Origin: S012-113 sp965368405
GTDB taxonomy: Bacteria > Bacteroidota > Bacteroidia > Cytophagales > Cyclobacteriaceae
DNA: 35,908 nucleotides
Reading direction: 5' to 3'
Assembly: GCA_965368405.1 (NCBI GenBank)
Contig: CBDUMS010000028.1
Span: 1 to 35,908, forward strand
In this document: positions 16,402 through 25,200 of the stretch, piece after piece
Layout: the number at the start of each line of letters is the position of its first letter
How positions within the stretch are numbered: position 1 is the stretch's first letter
Program-made: the position numbers and the translations under genes
The notes under the pieces: generated by a model
What the model was told of the DNA's origin: nothing
The model's database searches: none
The model's input: the letters and a program-made list of their open reading frames with translations, nothing else

Positions 16402-16469
16402 ATGCGGCGCATTATAGTTTGTGTTCTCTTACTTAATTTACCATTTATCTTTTCGGTAAGCGGTCAGGG
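16255..16469 (+). repeat. Right copy of 12-kb-spaced direct repeat
   Basis: Positions 16329-16469 match 4287-4427 (140 of 141 bp), and 16255-16328 match 4207-4286 more loosely. The copy covers the upstream region and first 22-23 codons of the intact gene at 16402, so this is the likely original context. The near-identical blocks are offset by 12,042 bp. Confidence 0.95.
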
Positions 16470-17496
16470 TCGCGATGCAAATTTTGTTTTATCGAAAGGA
16501 GATATTATTGAAGATCTACTTATCAGTTATTACGATGAACTGGGCTTTAACGGCTCTGTTCTGGTGTCTCAGGAGGGTGAGATTATTTACGAGAACACCT
16601 TAGGTCTGGCGAATTTTATTAGTGAAGAACCGCTCGATGCTGACTTGCCTTTTTACCTAGCCTCACTTGGCAAACAGTTTACGGCTGCGGCTATTATGAA
16701 ATTAAGAGATCAGGGACAACTTTCGCTAAGTGATCCTGTAACTAAGTTTTTACCCCTAATGCCACCTGCCTATAGAAAAGTTACGCTCCATCATCTGCTA
16801 ACCCATACCGCAGGTGTGCCCGACTATTTGAACGACTTTGATCAGGTGCTGGATAATACAACCAACATGGATGTGTATAAGCTGATTATTGACCAGAAGC
16901 GACCTCAATATACACCCGGCACCAAATTCAAATACAGTAATTCGGGTTATGTCCTTCTCGCTTTGGTTGTCCAATCAACCTCGGGGTCAACTATCGACCA
17001 ATTTTTTAATAGCAACATATTCGAACCGCTAAATCTAAACCATAGCTTTGTTTATGGTAGGTATAATGCCCAAGAACCACGCACAATAGGTTTCACGAGC
17101 AAATACAAGCTGAATGATTATAATTTGCTTACCGTGGGCGATGGTGGAGTTTACGCAACAGCGCGAGACTTATTTAATTGGACTGAAATATTAAATAACG
17201 GCTTGTTTTTAAGTGACTCGTCTTTGCAGCTAATGTATGAGCCAGTGGTATTGTCGAACGGAAGGGAACGTCGATATGGTTACGGCTGGGAGATAGGGAA
17301 TAACTTGAACGGCAAATTCGTTTACCATACCGGTGAATTATGTGGCTTCAGAACCTACCTTGAAAGGCAACTGAGTACCAAAATTACTATCATTATCCTT
17401 ACAAATAATAGCTTCGACAACGTACTTCAGCTCAGAAATACTATCGTTAAGATATTAGATGGTAGACTTTCCTCGATTGATGATCTAAAGAATTAA
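16402..17496 (+). CDS. Exported serine hydrolase of the beta-lactamase / class C family
   Basis: The 364-residue product has a signal peptide (MRRIIVCVLLLNLPFIFSVSG, cleavage near residue 21-23) and the motifs of penicillin-binding serine hydrolases: SLGK at 88-91 (nucleophile S88, K91), YSN at 178-180 and HTG at 309-311. LLTHTAGVPDY (132-142) is typical of Pfam Beta-lactamase (PF00144) proteins. This family includes class C beta-lactamases, D,D-peptidases and esterases; the sequence does not decide between them, and antibiotic resistance should not be assumed. It acts in the periplasm or at the surface. Its upstream region and signal peptide are duplicated at 4207-4427. The stop codon overlaps the stop of a small convergent gene. 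No clear promoter box was found; CATATTTG (16371-16378) is one base off TAnnTTTG. Confidence 0.9.
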   Translation: MRRIIVCVLLLNLPFIFSVSGQGRDANFVLSKGDIIEDLLISYYDELGFNGSVLVSQEGEIIYENTLGLANFISEEPLDADLPFYLASLGKQFTAAAIMKLRDQGQLSLSDPVTKFLPLMPPAYRKVTLHHLLTHTAGVPDYLNDFDQVLDNTTNMDVYKLIIDQKRPQYTPGTKFKYSNSGYVLLALVVQSTSGSTIDQFFNSNIFEPLNLNHSFVYGRYNAQEPRTIGFTSKYKLNDYNLLTVGDGGVYATARDLFNWTEILNNGLFLSDSSLQLMYEPVVLSNGRERRYGYGWEIGNNLNGKFVYHTGELCGFRTYLERQLSTKITIIILTNNSFDNVLQLRNTIVKILDGRLSSIDDLKN

Positions 17497-17654
17497 GCAG
17501 TCCTTCGCAATTCGGGGATACGCTCTTCAATCAAATTTTGCTCGAGATTAATAATAGCTAACTGGAAATGCTTCTTATAGTTTTCCTGATCAACTCCTTC
17601 TTGCCGGAATTTTGAATTAAGCCATCTACGACGAAATGTTTTAAAATTAATCAT
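17493..17654 (-). CDS. Small basic protein, 53 residues, unknown
   Basis: ATG at 17654 opens a 53-codon frame ending with TAA at 17495-17493. The product begins MINFKTFRRRWLNSKF and continues as a charged amphipathic helix rich in Lys, Arg, Glu and Gln (QENYKKHFQ, NLEQNLIEERIPELRR). There is no signal peptide or membrane segment. The composition is protein-like rather than that of a random frame, and an in-frame stop upstream fixes the start. It sits 134 nt downstream of smc on the same strand and could be co-transcribed with it. Its stop overlaps that of the beta-lactamase-like gene by two bases. I do not recognise a family, and it is likely to have been missed by length cut-offs. Confidence 0.55.
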   Translation of the reverse strand: MINFKTFRRRWLNSKFRQEGVDQENYKKHFQLAIINLEQNLIEERIPELRRTA

Positions 17655-17788
17655 GATAATAATGTTGATATACTTGGTTTAGTATGGTTTAATACTGTAA
17701 CGGTTAAGAAGGTAACAGCATTAAATAAGAAAATCTAACATTATATATAACGGAGCAATACAGTAAATGTTGGCTATCTCAACAAAAA

Positions 17789-20700
17789 TTACTCCAACTC
17801 CCTAAGATCTACGGGCACAACTCGAGAAACGCCTTGTTCTACCATTGTGATGCCATAAATTATATCGGTGCTTACCATGGTACGTTTATTATGCGTAACG
17901 ATAATAAACTGCGACTCATTCGAGAATTTCTTAATGATATTATTGAACTTATCGATATTAGCATCGTCTAATGGTGCATCTACCTCATCGAAGATACAGA
18001 ATGGGGCAGGTTTAAGGAGGTAAATAGCAAACAGGAGGGAGGTAGCCGTTAAGGTCTTTTCGCCGCCTGATAGCTGTGAAATACTAAGAGGCTTTTTGCC
18101 TTTTGGCCTTGCAATTATATCGATAGCAGATTCCAAAGGATTTTCGGGATCCATTAAGATTAAATCACAATCATCTTCTTCGGTAAATAACGATCGGAAT
18201 ACCTTAATAAAGTTCTGCTCAATCTGCTTAAAAGCATCGAGAAATGTAGTTTTCGCTACTAAATCGATTTCTCCGATTGTGGTTAAGAGCGATTCTTTTG
18301 CTTTTAGCAAGTCTTCTTTTTGGACCGTAATAAATTCAAAGCGCTCCTTGATTTCATCGAATGCCTCAAGTGCCATTGGGTTAATAGGCCCAATTCGCTC
18401 AATACGTTCTTTAATCTTGTTTACAGCCTCTTTTAACTCATCGGCAGTACGCTCATCTTCTTGCTCAACATTCTCTTTTAATATGGTATCAATATCAATT
18501 TCAAATTCGACAGATAAACGCTCCTTTATGCTGCTAAGCTCAAGTTTTGTTTCATTGAGTTTGTTATGGAGCTCTAGCAATAATCCATCGATCGATTCCC
18601 GCTGATGTTGTAGTTTTCGCTCATCCTGTTCCTGTTCATCGATATTACCGCGAGCGGCGTAATAGTTCTTTTCAGCTTCGTTTACTTCTTTCTCTAAGCC
18701 CTCCTTGGTGCTGTACATCCCAATTAAACTCTCATCGGCTTCCTCTGCGGTTTCGATGAGCTTCTTTATTTCCTTCTCGTTTTCAACAAGATTGTTTTTA
18801 TTCTGATCAATTCGCTCTTTACTCGTATCGAAGGTCGACTGCTTAAAACTAATTTCTTGTTTTAACGAATTAACACGATTCTCTTTTTGGTGATATTTAA
18901 TATTTTCTTCATTAAAAGCCTTGCTTTGATCGGCGTAGAGCTCCTCCTGAAGTTGCAGGTCGGCTTTAATATTTGCTAACTTTTCATCTAACCTTGTGAG
19001 TTCTTTCTCTTGCTCCTGGAGTCGGGTTGGTAGTTCTTTAGAGGACGTCTCTAATTGTTTAATTTTACCGAGCAGGTCTTCCTTGGTCGTGTCGGCTTGT
19101 GAAATCATTTGCGAGAATTGATCCTGTCGGGTTTGTACAGATACATTCTCTTCTTTCAATTGCGCCAACTCGGCCGCTAAAACATCTATTTTCTCTTTGT
19201 TAGAGTTTTTTTCGAGCTCGATTAACTCTTCTTGGGTACTCTTTAGGCTTATAGTGACCTTATCGCGTTGTTTGGTTAAATCTTTAATAGACTTATCAAG
19301 CTTTTCGAGGTTTTTAGCTCTACCAATCCTTTTACCTTCAAATAACCCAACGGAGCCTCCGGAGATGCTAAACTTCCTACGCGTTACCTTTCCAGATTTC
19401 GTGATAAAGATCGATTCAGGGTCAGCAGGAATGCTTTTTTCATCGCCATCAATAAGATAGACAGTATCCAGAATATAGGCGATTAAATGCTTATACTTCT
19501 CTTCATACTCCATAATCTCCGAGGCCGGAGATGCATTCTCATAAAGCTTGCTGGGTGTGCTTTTATACTTGGCGAAATCATCGAGAACAAAGAAATTGGC
19601 CTTGCCCTGTGATGCATCGCTCAGTAAATTTATAGCCTTAAAGGCATCTTCTGGCGTGTCGACAACATAATAGTTTAGCAAGGGTTCTAGATAGTTTTCT
19701 ACAGCAATACGATACTCGTCGCTACAGGTAATGAGGTCGGAGAGGAGCGGAGCCTTTTTATTCCAGCCCTGCTTTTTGAGAAAGCGAATGGCTTCGGGAA
19801 AACCTTCGAGATTATCAACCAGTGATTTTGTAAGGTTGTATTCATTCGTCTTGGAATCGAGTTTTCGGTTAATCTCATTGAGCTCATCCTTAATTAACTC
19901 TACTGTACTCTGATTATCATGGATTTCCTGCTTAAGCTTTTCTTCTGCTGCTTCTACTTTTTGAAGCTCATCTCGCTTGGCGTTAATTTGTTTTGAGAGG
20001 GCATCCAGTTTTTTCTCAAATTCAACCACGCTTGCCGATTGTTCCGAACTATCGGATGCCGCTTTTTCCAGCTGCTGCTTTAATGCGCTGATCTGAATCT
20101 CATTTATCTCCAGTGTTTTCTTCATCTGGAAAACCTCCTCCTGCACGCGATTATGCAAGGCATTTAAAGCTTCGTGCTCTTTCCTTACTCCGGTTAACTT
20201 TTCCTCGTGCTCTTGTTTAACCTCTTGTAATTCAAGTAGTTTATCTTTTGACTCTTTGAGCTGACGATCTGCAATTTCTACTTCTTGCTGTAGACCCTGG
20301 AGGCTAAATGACGCTCTCTCATTACTTTTTTTATCCTGCTCTAACTGTTCCTGGAGAGAATCGCTCTTATCGTTTAGAAAACGAAGCCGCTCGTTCTTAA
20401 TCTTTTTATCACTCTCGTATTGCCTAATTTGATTAACATGTTCGTTCAGTTTTTTCTGAACTTCGGAGAGTGTTTTCTCTCGCTCAACCAACGCTTTTTT
20501 AAGGGCTTGAATCTGAGATTCTTTGGCAGATACTTTCTTGTTAAGTTCGATTTTCTTGTCGTTCTCAACTTCAATTTGCTTGGTAAGATTATTGAAAACA
20601 GTGCGGTGTTCACTTACCGTTTTGCGAGCGAGCGCAACACTGGTTTCTTTATATTCTTCTTTGAGCTTGTAATATCGTTCGGTTTGTCTTGCCTGCTTTT

Positions 20701-21316
20701 CGAGGGACTTCAAATTCTTCTCGATCTCAAACAGGAGGTCTTCTACCCGGTCCAGATCGTCGTCGGTACCGGCAAGCTTGCGCAGTGTTTCTTTCTTTCT
20801 TTTTTTGAATTTGGAAATGCCGGCAGCCTCTTCGAATAAGCCTCTTCTAGAATTGTCTTTATCGGTTAGCAGGTCGTCTACCATTTTAAGCTCGATGATC
20901 GCATAGCTGTTTGATGCAATTCCAGTATCGAGGAAGAGGTTGGTAATATCTTTTAGTCGACAAGGGACGCCGTTTAATTCATACTCACTATCGCCCGAAC
21001 GATAATATCTGCGCGTTACGGTAACCGATGAATACTCCGTTGGAAGAATATTCTTGGTATTATCGAAAGTAAGGGTAACCTCAGCCATTTGCGTAGGTTT
21101 CCGGTTTTTGGTGCCATTAAAAATAATGTTCTCCAATTTTTCCGAACGCAGCATAGAGGTCTTCTGTTCGCCAAGAACCCATCGGATGGCATCTACCACA
21201 TTCGATTTTCCGCAGCCGTTTGGGCCAACTATGCCTGTTATTCCCTTGTCGAAATTGATAACAGCCTTATCTCCGAAGCTCTTAAAGCCTTTAATTTCGA
21301 GGCGGGAAAGTTCCAT
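17789..21316 (-). CDS. smc: Chromosome partition protein Smc
   Basis: A full-length SMC ATPase of 1175 residues that organises and segregates the chromosome together with ScpA/ScpB. The N-terminal head starts MELSRLEIKGFKSFGDK and has the Walker A motif GPNGCGKSN (31-39). Long coiled coils flank the hinge (about 505-650, including GWNKKAPLLSDLI). The C-terminal head has the ABC signature LSGGEK at 1082-1087 and Walker B FCIFDEVDAPLDD with D1110/E1111. The ATG at 21316 is directly followed by the conserved first strand, so the start is secure. A possible -7 box lies at 21351-21358. The gene is divergent from a single-pass membrane protein gene, with 137 nt between. Confidence 0.97.
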   Translation of the reverse strand: MELSRLEIKGFKSFGDKAVINFDKGITGIVGPNGCGKSNVVDAIRWVLGEQKTSMLRSEKLENIIFNGTKNRKPTQMAEVTLTFDNTKNILPTEYSSVTVTRRYYRSGDSEYELNGVPCRLKDITNLFLDTGIASNSYAIIELKMVDDLLTDKDNSRRGLFEEAAGISKFKKRKKETLRKLAGTDDDLDRVEDLLFEIEKNLKSLEKQARQTERYYKLKEEYKETSVALARKTVSEHRTVFNNLTKQIEVENDKKIELNKKVSAKESQIQALKKALVEREKTLSEVQKKLNEHVNQIRQYESDKKIKNERLRFLNDKSDSLQEQLEQDKKSNERASFSLQGLQQEVEIADRQLKESKDKLLELQEVKQEHEEKLTGVRKEHEALNALHNRVQEEVFQMKKTLEINEIQISALKQQLEKAASDSSEQSASVVEFEKKLDALSKQINAKRDELQKVEAAEEKLKQEIHDNQSTVELIKDELNEINRKLDSKTNEYNLTKSLVDNLEGFPEAIRFLKKQGWNKKAPLLSDLITCSDEYRIAVENYLEPLLNYYVVDTPEDAFKAINLLSDASQGKANFFVLDDFAKYKSTPSKLYENASPASEIMEYEEKYKHLIAYILDTVYLIDGDEKSIPADPESIFITKSGKVTRRKFSISGGSVGLFEGKRIGRAKNLEKLDKSIKDLTKQRDKVTISLKSTQEELIELEKNSNKEKIDVLAAELAQLKEENVSVQTRQDQFSQMISQADTTKEDLLGKIKQLETSSKELPTRLQEQEKELTRLDEKLANIKADLQLQEELYADQSKAFNEENIKYHQKENRVNSLKQEISFKQSTFDTSKERIDQNKNNLVENEKEIKKLIETAEEADESLIGMYSTKEGLEKEVNEAEKNYYAARGNIDEQEQDERKLQHQRESIDGLLLELHNKLNETKLELSSIKERLSVEFEIDIDTILKENVEQEDERTADELKEAVNKIKERIERIGPINPMALEAFDEIKERFEFITVQKEDLLKAKESLLTTIGEIDLVAKTTFLDAFKQIEQNFIKVFRSLFTEEDDCDLILMDPENPLESAIDIIARPKGKKPLSISQLSGGEKTLTATSLLFAIYLLKPAPFCIFDEVDAPLDDANIDKFNNIIKKFSNESQFIIVTHNKRTMVSTDIIYGITMVEQGVSRVVPVDLRELE

Positions 21317-21350
21317 GCAGTGGTATTAGATTAGGGTTCGTGAAAGTGAG

Positions 21351-21358
21351 CAAATTTA
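21351..21358 (-). promoter_or_regulatory. Possible -7 box for smc
   Basis: TAAATTTG on the minus strand matches TAnnTTTG, 34 nt upstream of the smc ATG. No TTG is found at the -33 distance, so this is a partial match only. Confidence 0.3.
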
Positions 21359-21453
21359 TAATATTAAGTGGAAGTTTAGGCTCAGATTGATATTTTTCGA
21401 TCAAAAAAATAGGGTGTATGAATGCGAATCTTAAAATTATGTACATTTGAACC

Positions 21454-22032
21454 ATGGACGATAATGGTAATATAATATACTATTTGGTTTTAGGCGCTAT
21501 ATACCTATTAAGCCGTGTATTTGGTAAGAAAAAGAAGCCCGCAGCAAAACCTGCGCAACGACCGGTGCGCCGCGTAGTTGAGGAGGACCGGGCATCTGAG
21601 TCAGCGCCTATTGAGGCGCCCACGGCAAAGAAGGAAGAGGCACCATTATCCTTTGAAGAAATTTTGCGAGAACTTTCGGGTGTTCCACAACCCAAACCCG
21701 TGGCGGACCCACGTCCTATTGAAGAGCCAACCAATGATTATCCGGAGTTTGATCCTGCGCCTTCTTTAGAAAATCGTCCTCAACCGAGTTATGCATTAGA
21801 TGAGATGGATTCTATCGCTGGCGAAATGAAATACCCGAAGTCTTTCGGTTCTGAACGTTTAGCTGAGCCTAATACAATGGATATAAAGCGTAAAGTTTTG
21901 TCTTTTAAACGCGATGATAAATACAAGATTCAGGAAAAAGAATCGGTTGACTATTTGAATATCATCAATGAGCAAAACGGAGCCGCTAAAGCATTCGTTT
22001 GGTCGGAGATATTTAATCGAAAGTACGATTAG
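21454..22032 (+). CDS. Single-pass membrane protein with disordered linker, unknown function
   Basis: A 192-residue protein with one N-terminal membrane segment (about residues 7-23, IIYYLVLGAIYLLSRVF) followed at once by a basic stretch (GKKKKPAAKP), which predicts a cytoplasmic body. Residues 25-130 are low in complexity and rich in Pro, Glu and Ala, with a short helix SFEEILRELSG near 67. The C-terminal tail (AAKAFVWSEIFNRKYD) is compact and looks conserved: I recall similar KAF-x-x-SEI-x-x-RKY endings in other Bacteroidota hypothetical proteins, but cannot verify this here. It is divergent from smc. The function is unknown, and no enzyme motif is visible. Confidence 0.75.
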   Translation: MDDNGNIIYYLVLGAIYLLSRVFGKKKKPAAKPAQRPVRRVVEEDRASESAPIEAPTAKKEEAPLSFEEILRELSGVPQPKPVADPRPIEEPTNDYPEFDPAPSLENRPQPSYALDEMDSIAGEMKYPKSFGSERLAEPNTMDIKRKVLSFKRDDKYKIQEKESVDYLNIINEQNGAAKAFVWSEIFNRKYD

Positions 22033-22150
22033 TTCTATTTATCTGGCCTCGTCTTATAATCTACTTCTTATTTTATTAATGCGCCCGGATGCTACACTTC
22101 AAGTAGGCCATTCTATTCCTTGATAGTCCTTCTAATTATGTGGCTATAAT

Positions 22151-22187
22151 AAAAAAAGGAGGTGTTCCACGATGAAACACCTCCTTT
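22151..22187 (-). terminator. Strong rho-independent terminator of the adhesin operon
   Basis: AAAGGAGGTGTT (22155-22166) pairs perfectly with AACACCTCCTTT (22176-22187) around a 9-nt loop. On the minus strand the stem runs into seven consecutive T residues (complement of 22151-22157). It lies 16 nt beyond the stop of the 4108-residue gene. The plus-strand side has only a weak T tract, so action is mainly on the minus strand. Confidence 0.9.
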
Positions 22188-22202
22188 ATAGGTTTTACTT
22201 AT

Positions 22203-25200
22203 CTATTTATGACTTATAATGAATCGCTTGATCACTGAGCCTTGATTTGTTGGCATGGTGAGCAGATATATACCTGGGGTATATTCTGATGTATTCAATT
22301 CGAGTCGATCCTGGCCGGCATTGAATCGTATTTCCTCCATTCGTTTACCGGTATTATCGAAGATAATAGCCTTCTGCTCCTCAATAAGCGGACTTGATAA
22401 CTGAATATTCAATCGATTACTGGCCGGGTTAGGGTAGAGGGTAACCTCACCCACACCAAGCTGGTCTTCAACTGCCAATACCAGATCTAAGCCGGTTACA
22501 TCCATATAATCTGCCTGGTGTACCGATCGGCTAACCTCATCCTGAATAAAGACCACTACACGTAGTTTCGATTCTGTGATATCAGAATTGGTAGGATCAA
22601 GTAATTCAAACGGATTCCATAACAGCTCTACTTGTCGTTCATCACCACTTGCCAATCCTGCACCATCGAGTTCAAATTTAACTCCAGCCGCATTCGGTAA
22701 GAGCTGAATTAATGGGCTATAGAACATGGTTTCAGTTGTATTTGCCGTAACACCTAATTCGTTTGCTGAGATTGAGTCTGCGATAACCGCAACGTGAACC
22801 ACAAAATCATCACTGATTTCATTAGTAGTTGCTGTCATATCGGCAGTTATCTTAAGCTTGCCATCTTCTTCGCCTAATGTTATAGCAATATCAAACGGTG
22901 CGATTTGCAAGGATTGTTTACGATAGAATTTCTCTCCCCAATTCTCAAAAAGCAATTGATCACCGGTTAAGTTTTCTCCCGGAGGGTTAGTTACTCCATC
23001 GATAGCTACCCGTGGATTCTCCGAAACACCATAGTATAATGCTCTCGCACCAGGATCTGAAGGGTTAAACTGATTAATGGCATCGGTGCCATCGAAAGAG
23101 GTATGATACGTAACTACCACTAACTCAGTTTCATTAAGTCCCTTTGCAAGGCTATTAATAGCATCATTCTGATCTTTATATATATTCGTTCCAGCCATAC
23201 TTGTAAAGTTCTCGAGAAGGACTGTTCTGGTCCGGTTACCAATTCGTACATTATCAAAGGCGAAACCATCTCTATCTTTATCACCTGTGATGGCCCCTAG
23301 TCCCATTCGGAAGTTCACGCGAGACATTCGAAGATCTCGTTCCGTTGGATCCGTAATGCCATCATATATCTTGGCAAGATCGTGTTTTGCTTTGACCCAG
23401 TCGCCGGAACCATCCCAACCTAATGCCGTGGGGTTACCCACTTCATCGCCGGGTTTACTGGCTAGGCCTGTGGCATTAAACCATTCAATGCCTTCATCAA
23501 TGGCATCTCCCAAAGCAATCCATTCTTTTGCAGGATCAAGAATATTGAGGCTGTCGATAGAAAACTCAAATACAACCCCATCCTGCGCTTCCAGGTCCCT
23601 GGCAATATCAAATTGAATCATTGGCCGTGCCAACGTACTTAGATCAAAGGTTGGACTATAAACATACGAACGTTCACCGTCGCCATAAGAACCACTTAAA
23701 TTAGTGACCCAGGAAGATCCGCCTGCAATATCCGCAGATCCTGGATACTCTATGATGTTCGTCGTAGTTGGATCACCAACATTCCATGAGCTTAATCCAC
23801 CAAACTGCCATTCTGCTGTGGCTTGATCAACCGTTACTTCAGCATACGCAACCCAACCCTCAGTACCATTCGAGAATGTTTCTGAGTAAGCTTGGTCATC
23901 TGAGGCGAGCTTGTTATCCAAGACTTGAATTTTACGAATTAAAGTATCGGTACAACCTACGGTGGAAACTGCAACAAATTCAATGTCAAATGCTCCTGAA
24001 GTACCAAAACCACTGCCATTAAATAGATAAGATTCTGTATTATTCATCGTAGGATCATTGTCATCTCCACCAATTTCATAAACTGAGTCACCGTCAATAT
24101 TCCATGCTACACTGTCTATTGAATGAACTAGTGTGTTATTACTAAATACGCTCGAGGCACTTTCGAATGTAAATTCCTCTGTAAGGCTAGTGCCAGATAC
24201 AATAAAATCTGCATTAGGAATACCTCCTATAGTGATTGGTACGAAATCATTTACAGATTGCAAGATATTCTGGTCATTAAATACGCTATCAATCAACGAT
24301 ACAGTACACCCAAAATCATCAGAAGCTGTAAGCTTAATATTATAAATATTAGGGTCTATAAAATTATGTGTAGTATCAGCTCCTGTTGCCGTATTAGGGT
24401 TATCTCCTGTTGAGTTAGAAACATCACCAAATTCCCATGACCAGCTTGTCATGGGATGGAAAATAGCATTATTGTTTGGGCTATCTACCTTAGCTTGGTC
24501 TATTGGATCCAGTGCAGTAGCATCCATAAAACTTATTGGTGTGTCTTCACAGAGAACAGAGGGCACTATGAAATTTGCAATAGGAGTTGGATTAATCCTG
24601 ATTTTCTGTGCTACCCTATTTGAATCACCACTCGCTTCTTGTAAAACCGTAAAAGAGACTTCTATTTCGCCAAATTGAAACCCTAAGCCAGGCTCATCAG
24701 CCATTGCTTGTAGATCAAGTGACCCGGATCCATCTTGATTATCGGTTAAACCAACAATTGTTGTGCTATTAATTATACTCAAATGCGGTACAGAAACCGC
24801 GAAATAGCCATTAGCAGAACTTCCCGTTAGTTCAATATTTGTTTCATATTCGCAGAATTCCAAGTTTGCATCATAATTCGCGGTAGGTAATGTATTTAAT
24901 GGATCGAAGGTATTATCTCCAATGGGGCCAAACGAGCCTATGGTGATTTCACCAGTAGGCGATAGCCATATCTCAACCGTTTGTTCCAACGTATCCCTCA
25001 GGTTTGTATCAAATTGGTTTTCATATACGCCTGTGAATAATATGGACCCTATAAGGCCACCATCATTGTATCCAGGTGATTCCGCTCCAAAGTACTTATC
25101 AAAATTCACCTGACTTCTGAAGACATTAGGTTTAAAAACATAGTCGCCATTGGCCAATGTATCTAAAGACGACGCTACATCTAATGTATCTTGAAGGGTA

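Noticed and set aside
16402..17496. Calling the serine hydrolase an antibiotic-resistance beta-lactamase
   Set aside because: The SxxK/YxN/HTG motifs are shared by peptidases and esterases of the same family; nothing in the sequence identifies the substrate.
20420..20839. 139-codon Phe/Leu-rich plus-strand frame opposite smc
   Set aside because: The hydrophobic look comes from the complement of Lys/Glu-rich coiled-coil codons; the smc frame is unquestionable.
21442..21449. TACATTTG as the promoter of the 192-residue membrane protein
   Set aside because: It ends 4 nt before the ATG, which would force a leaderless transcript, and no -33 element is present.
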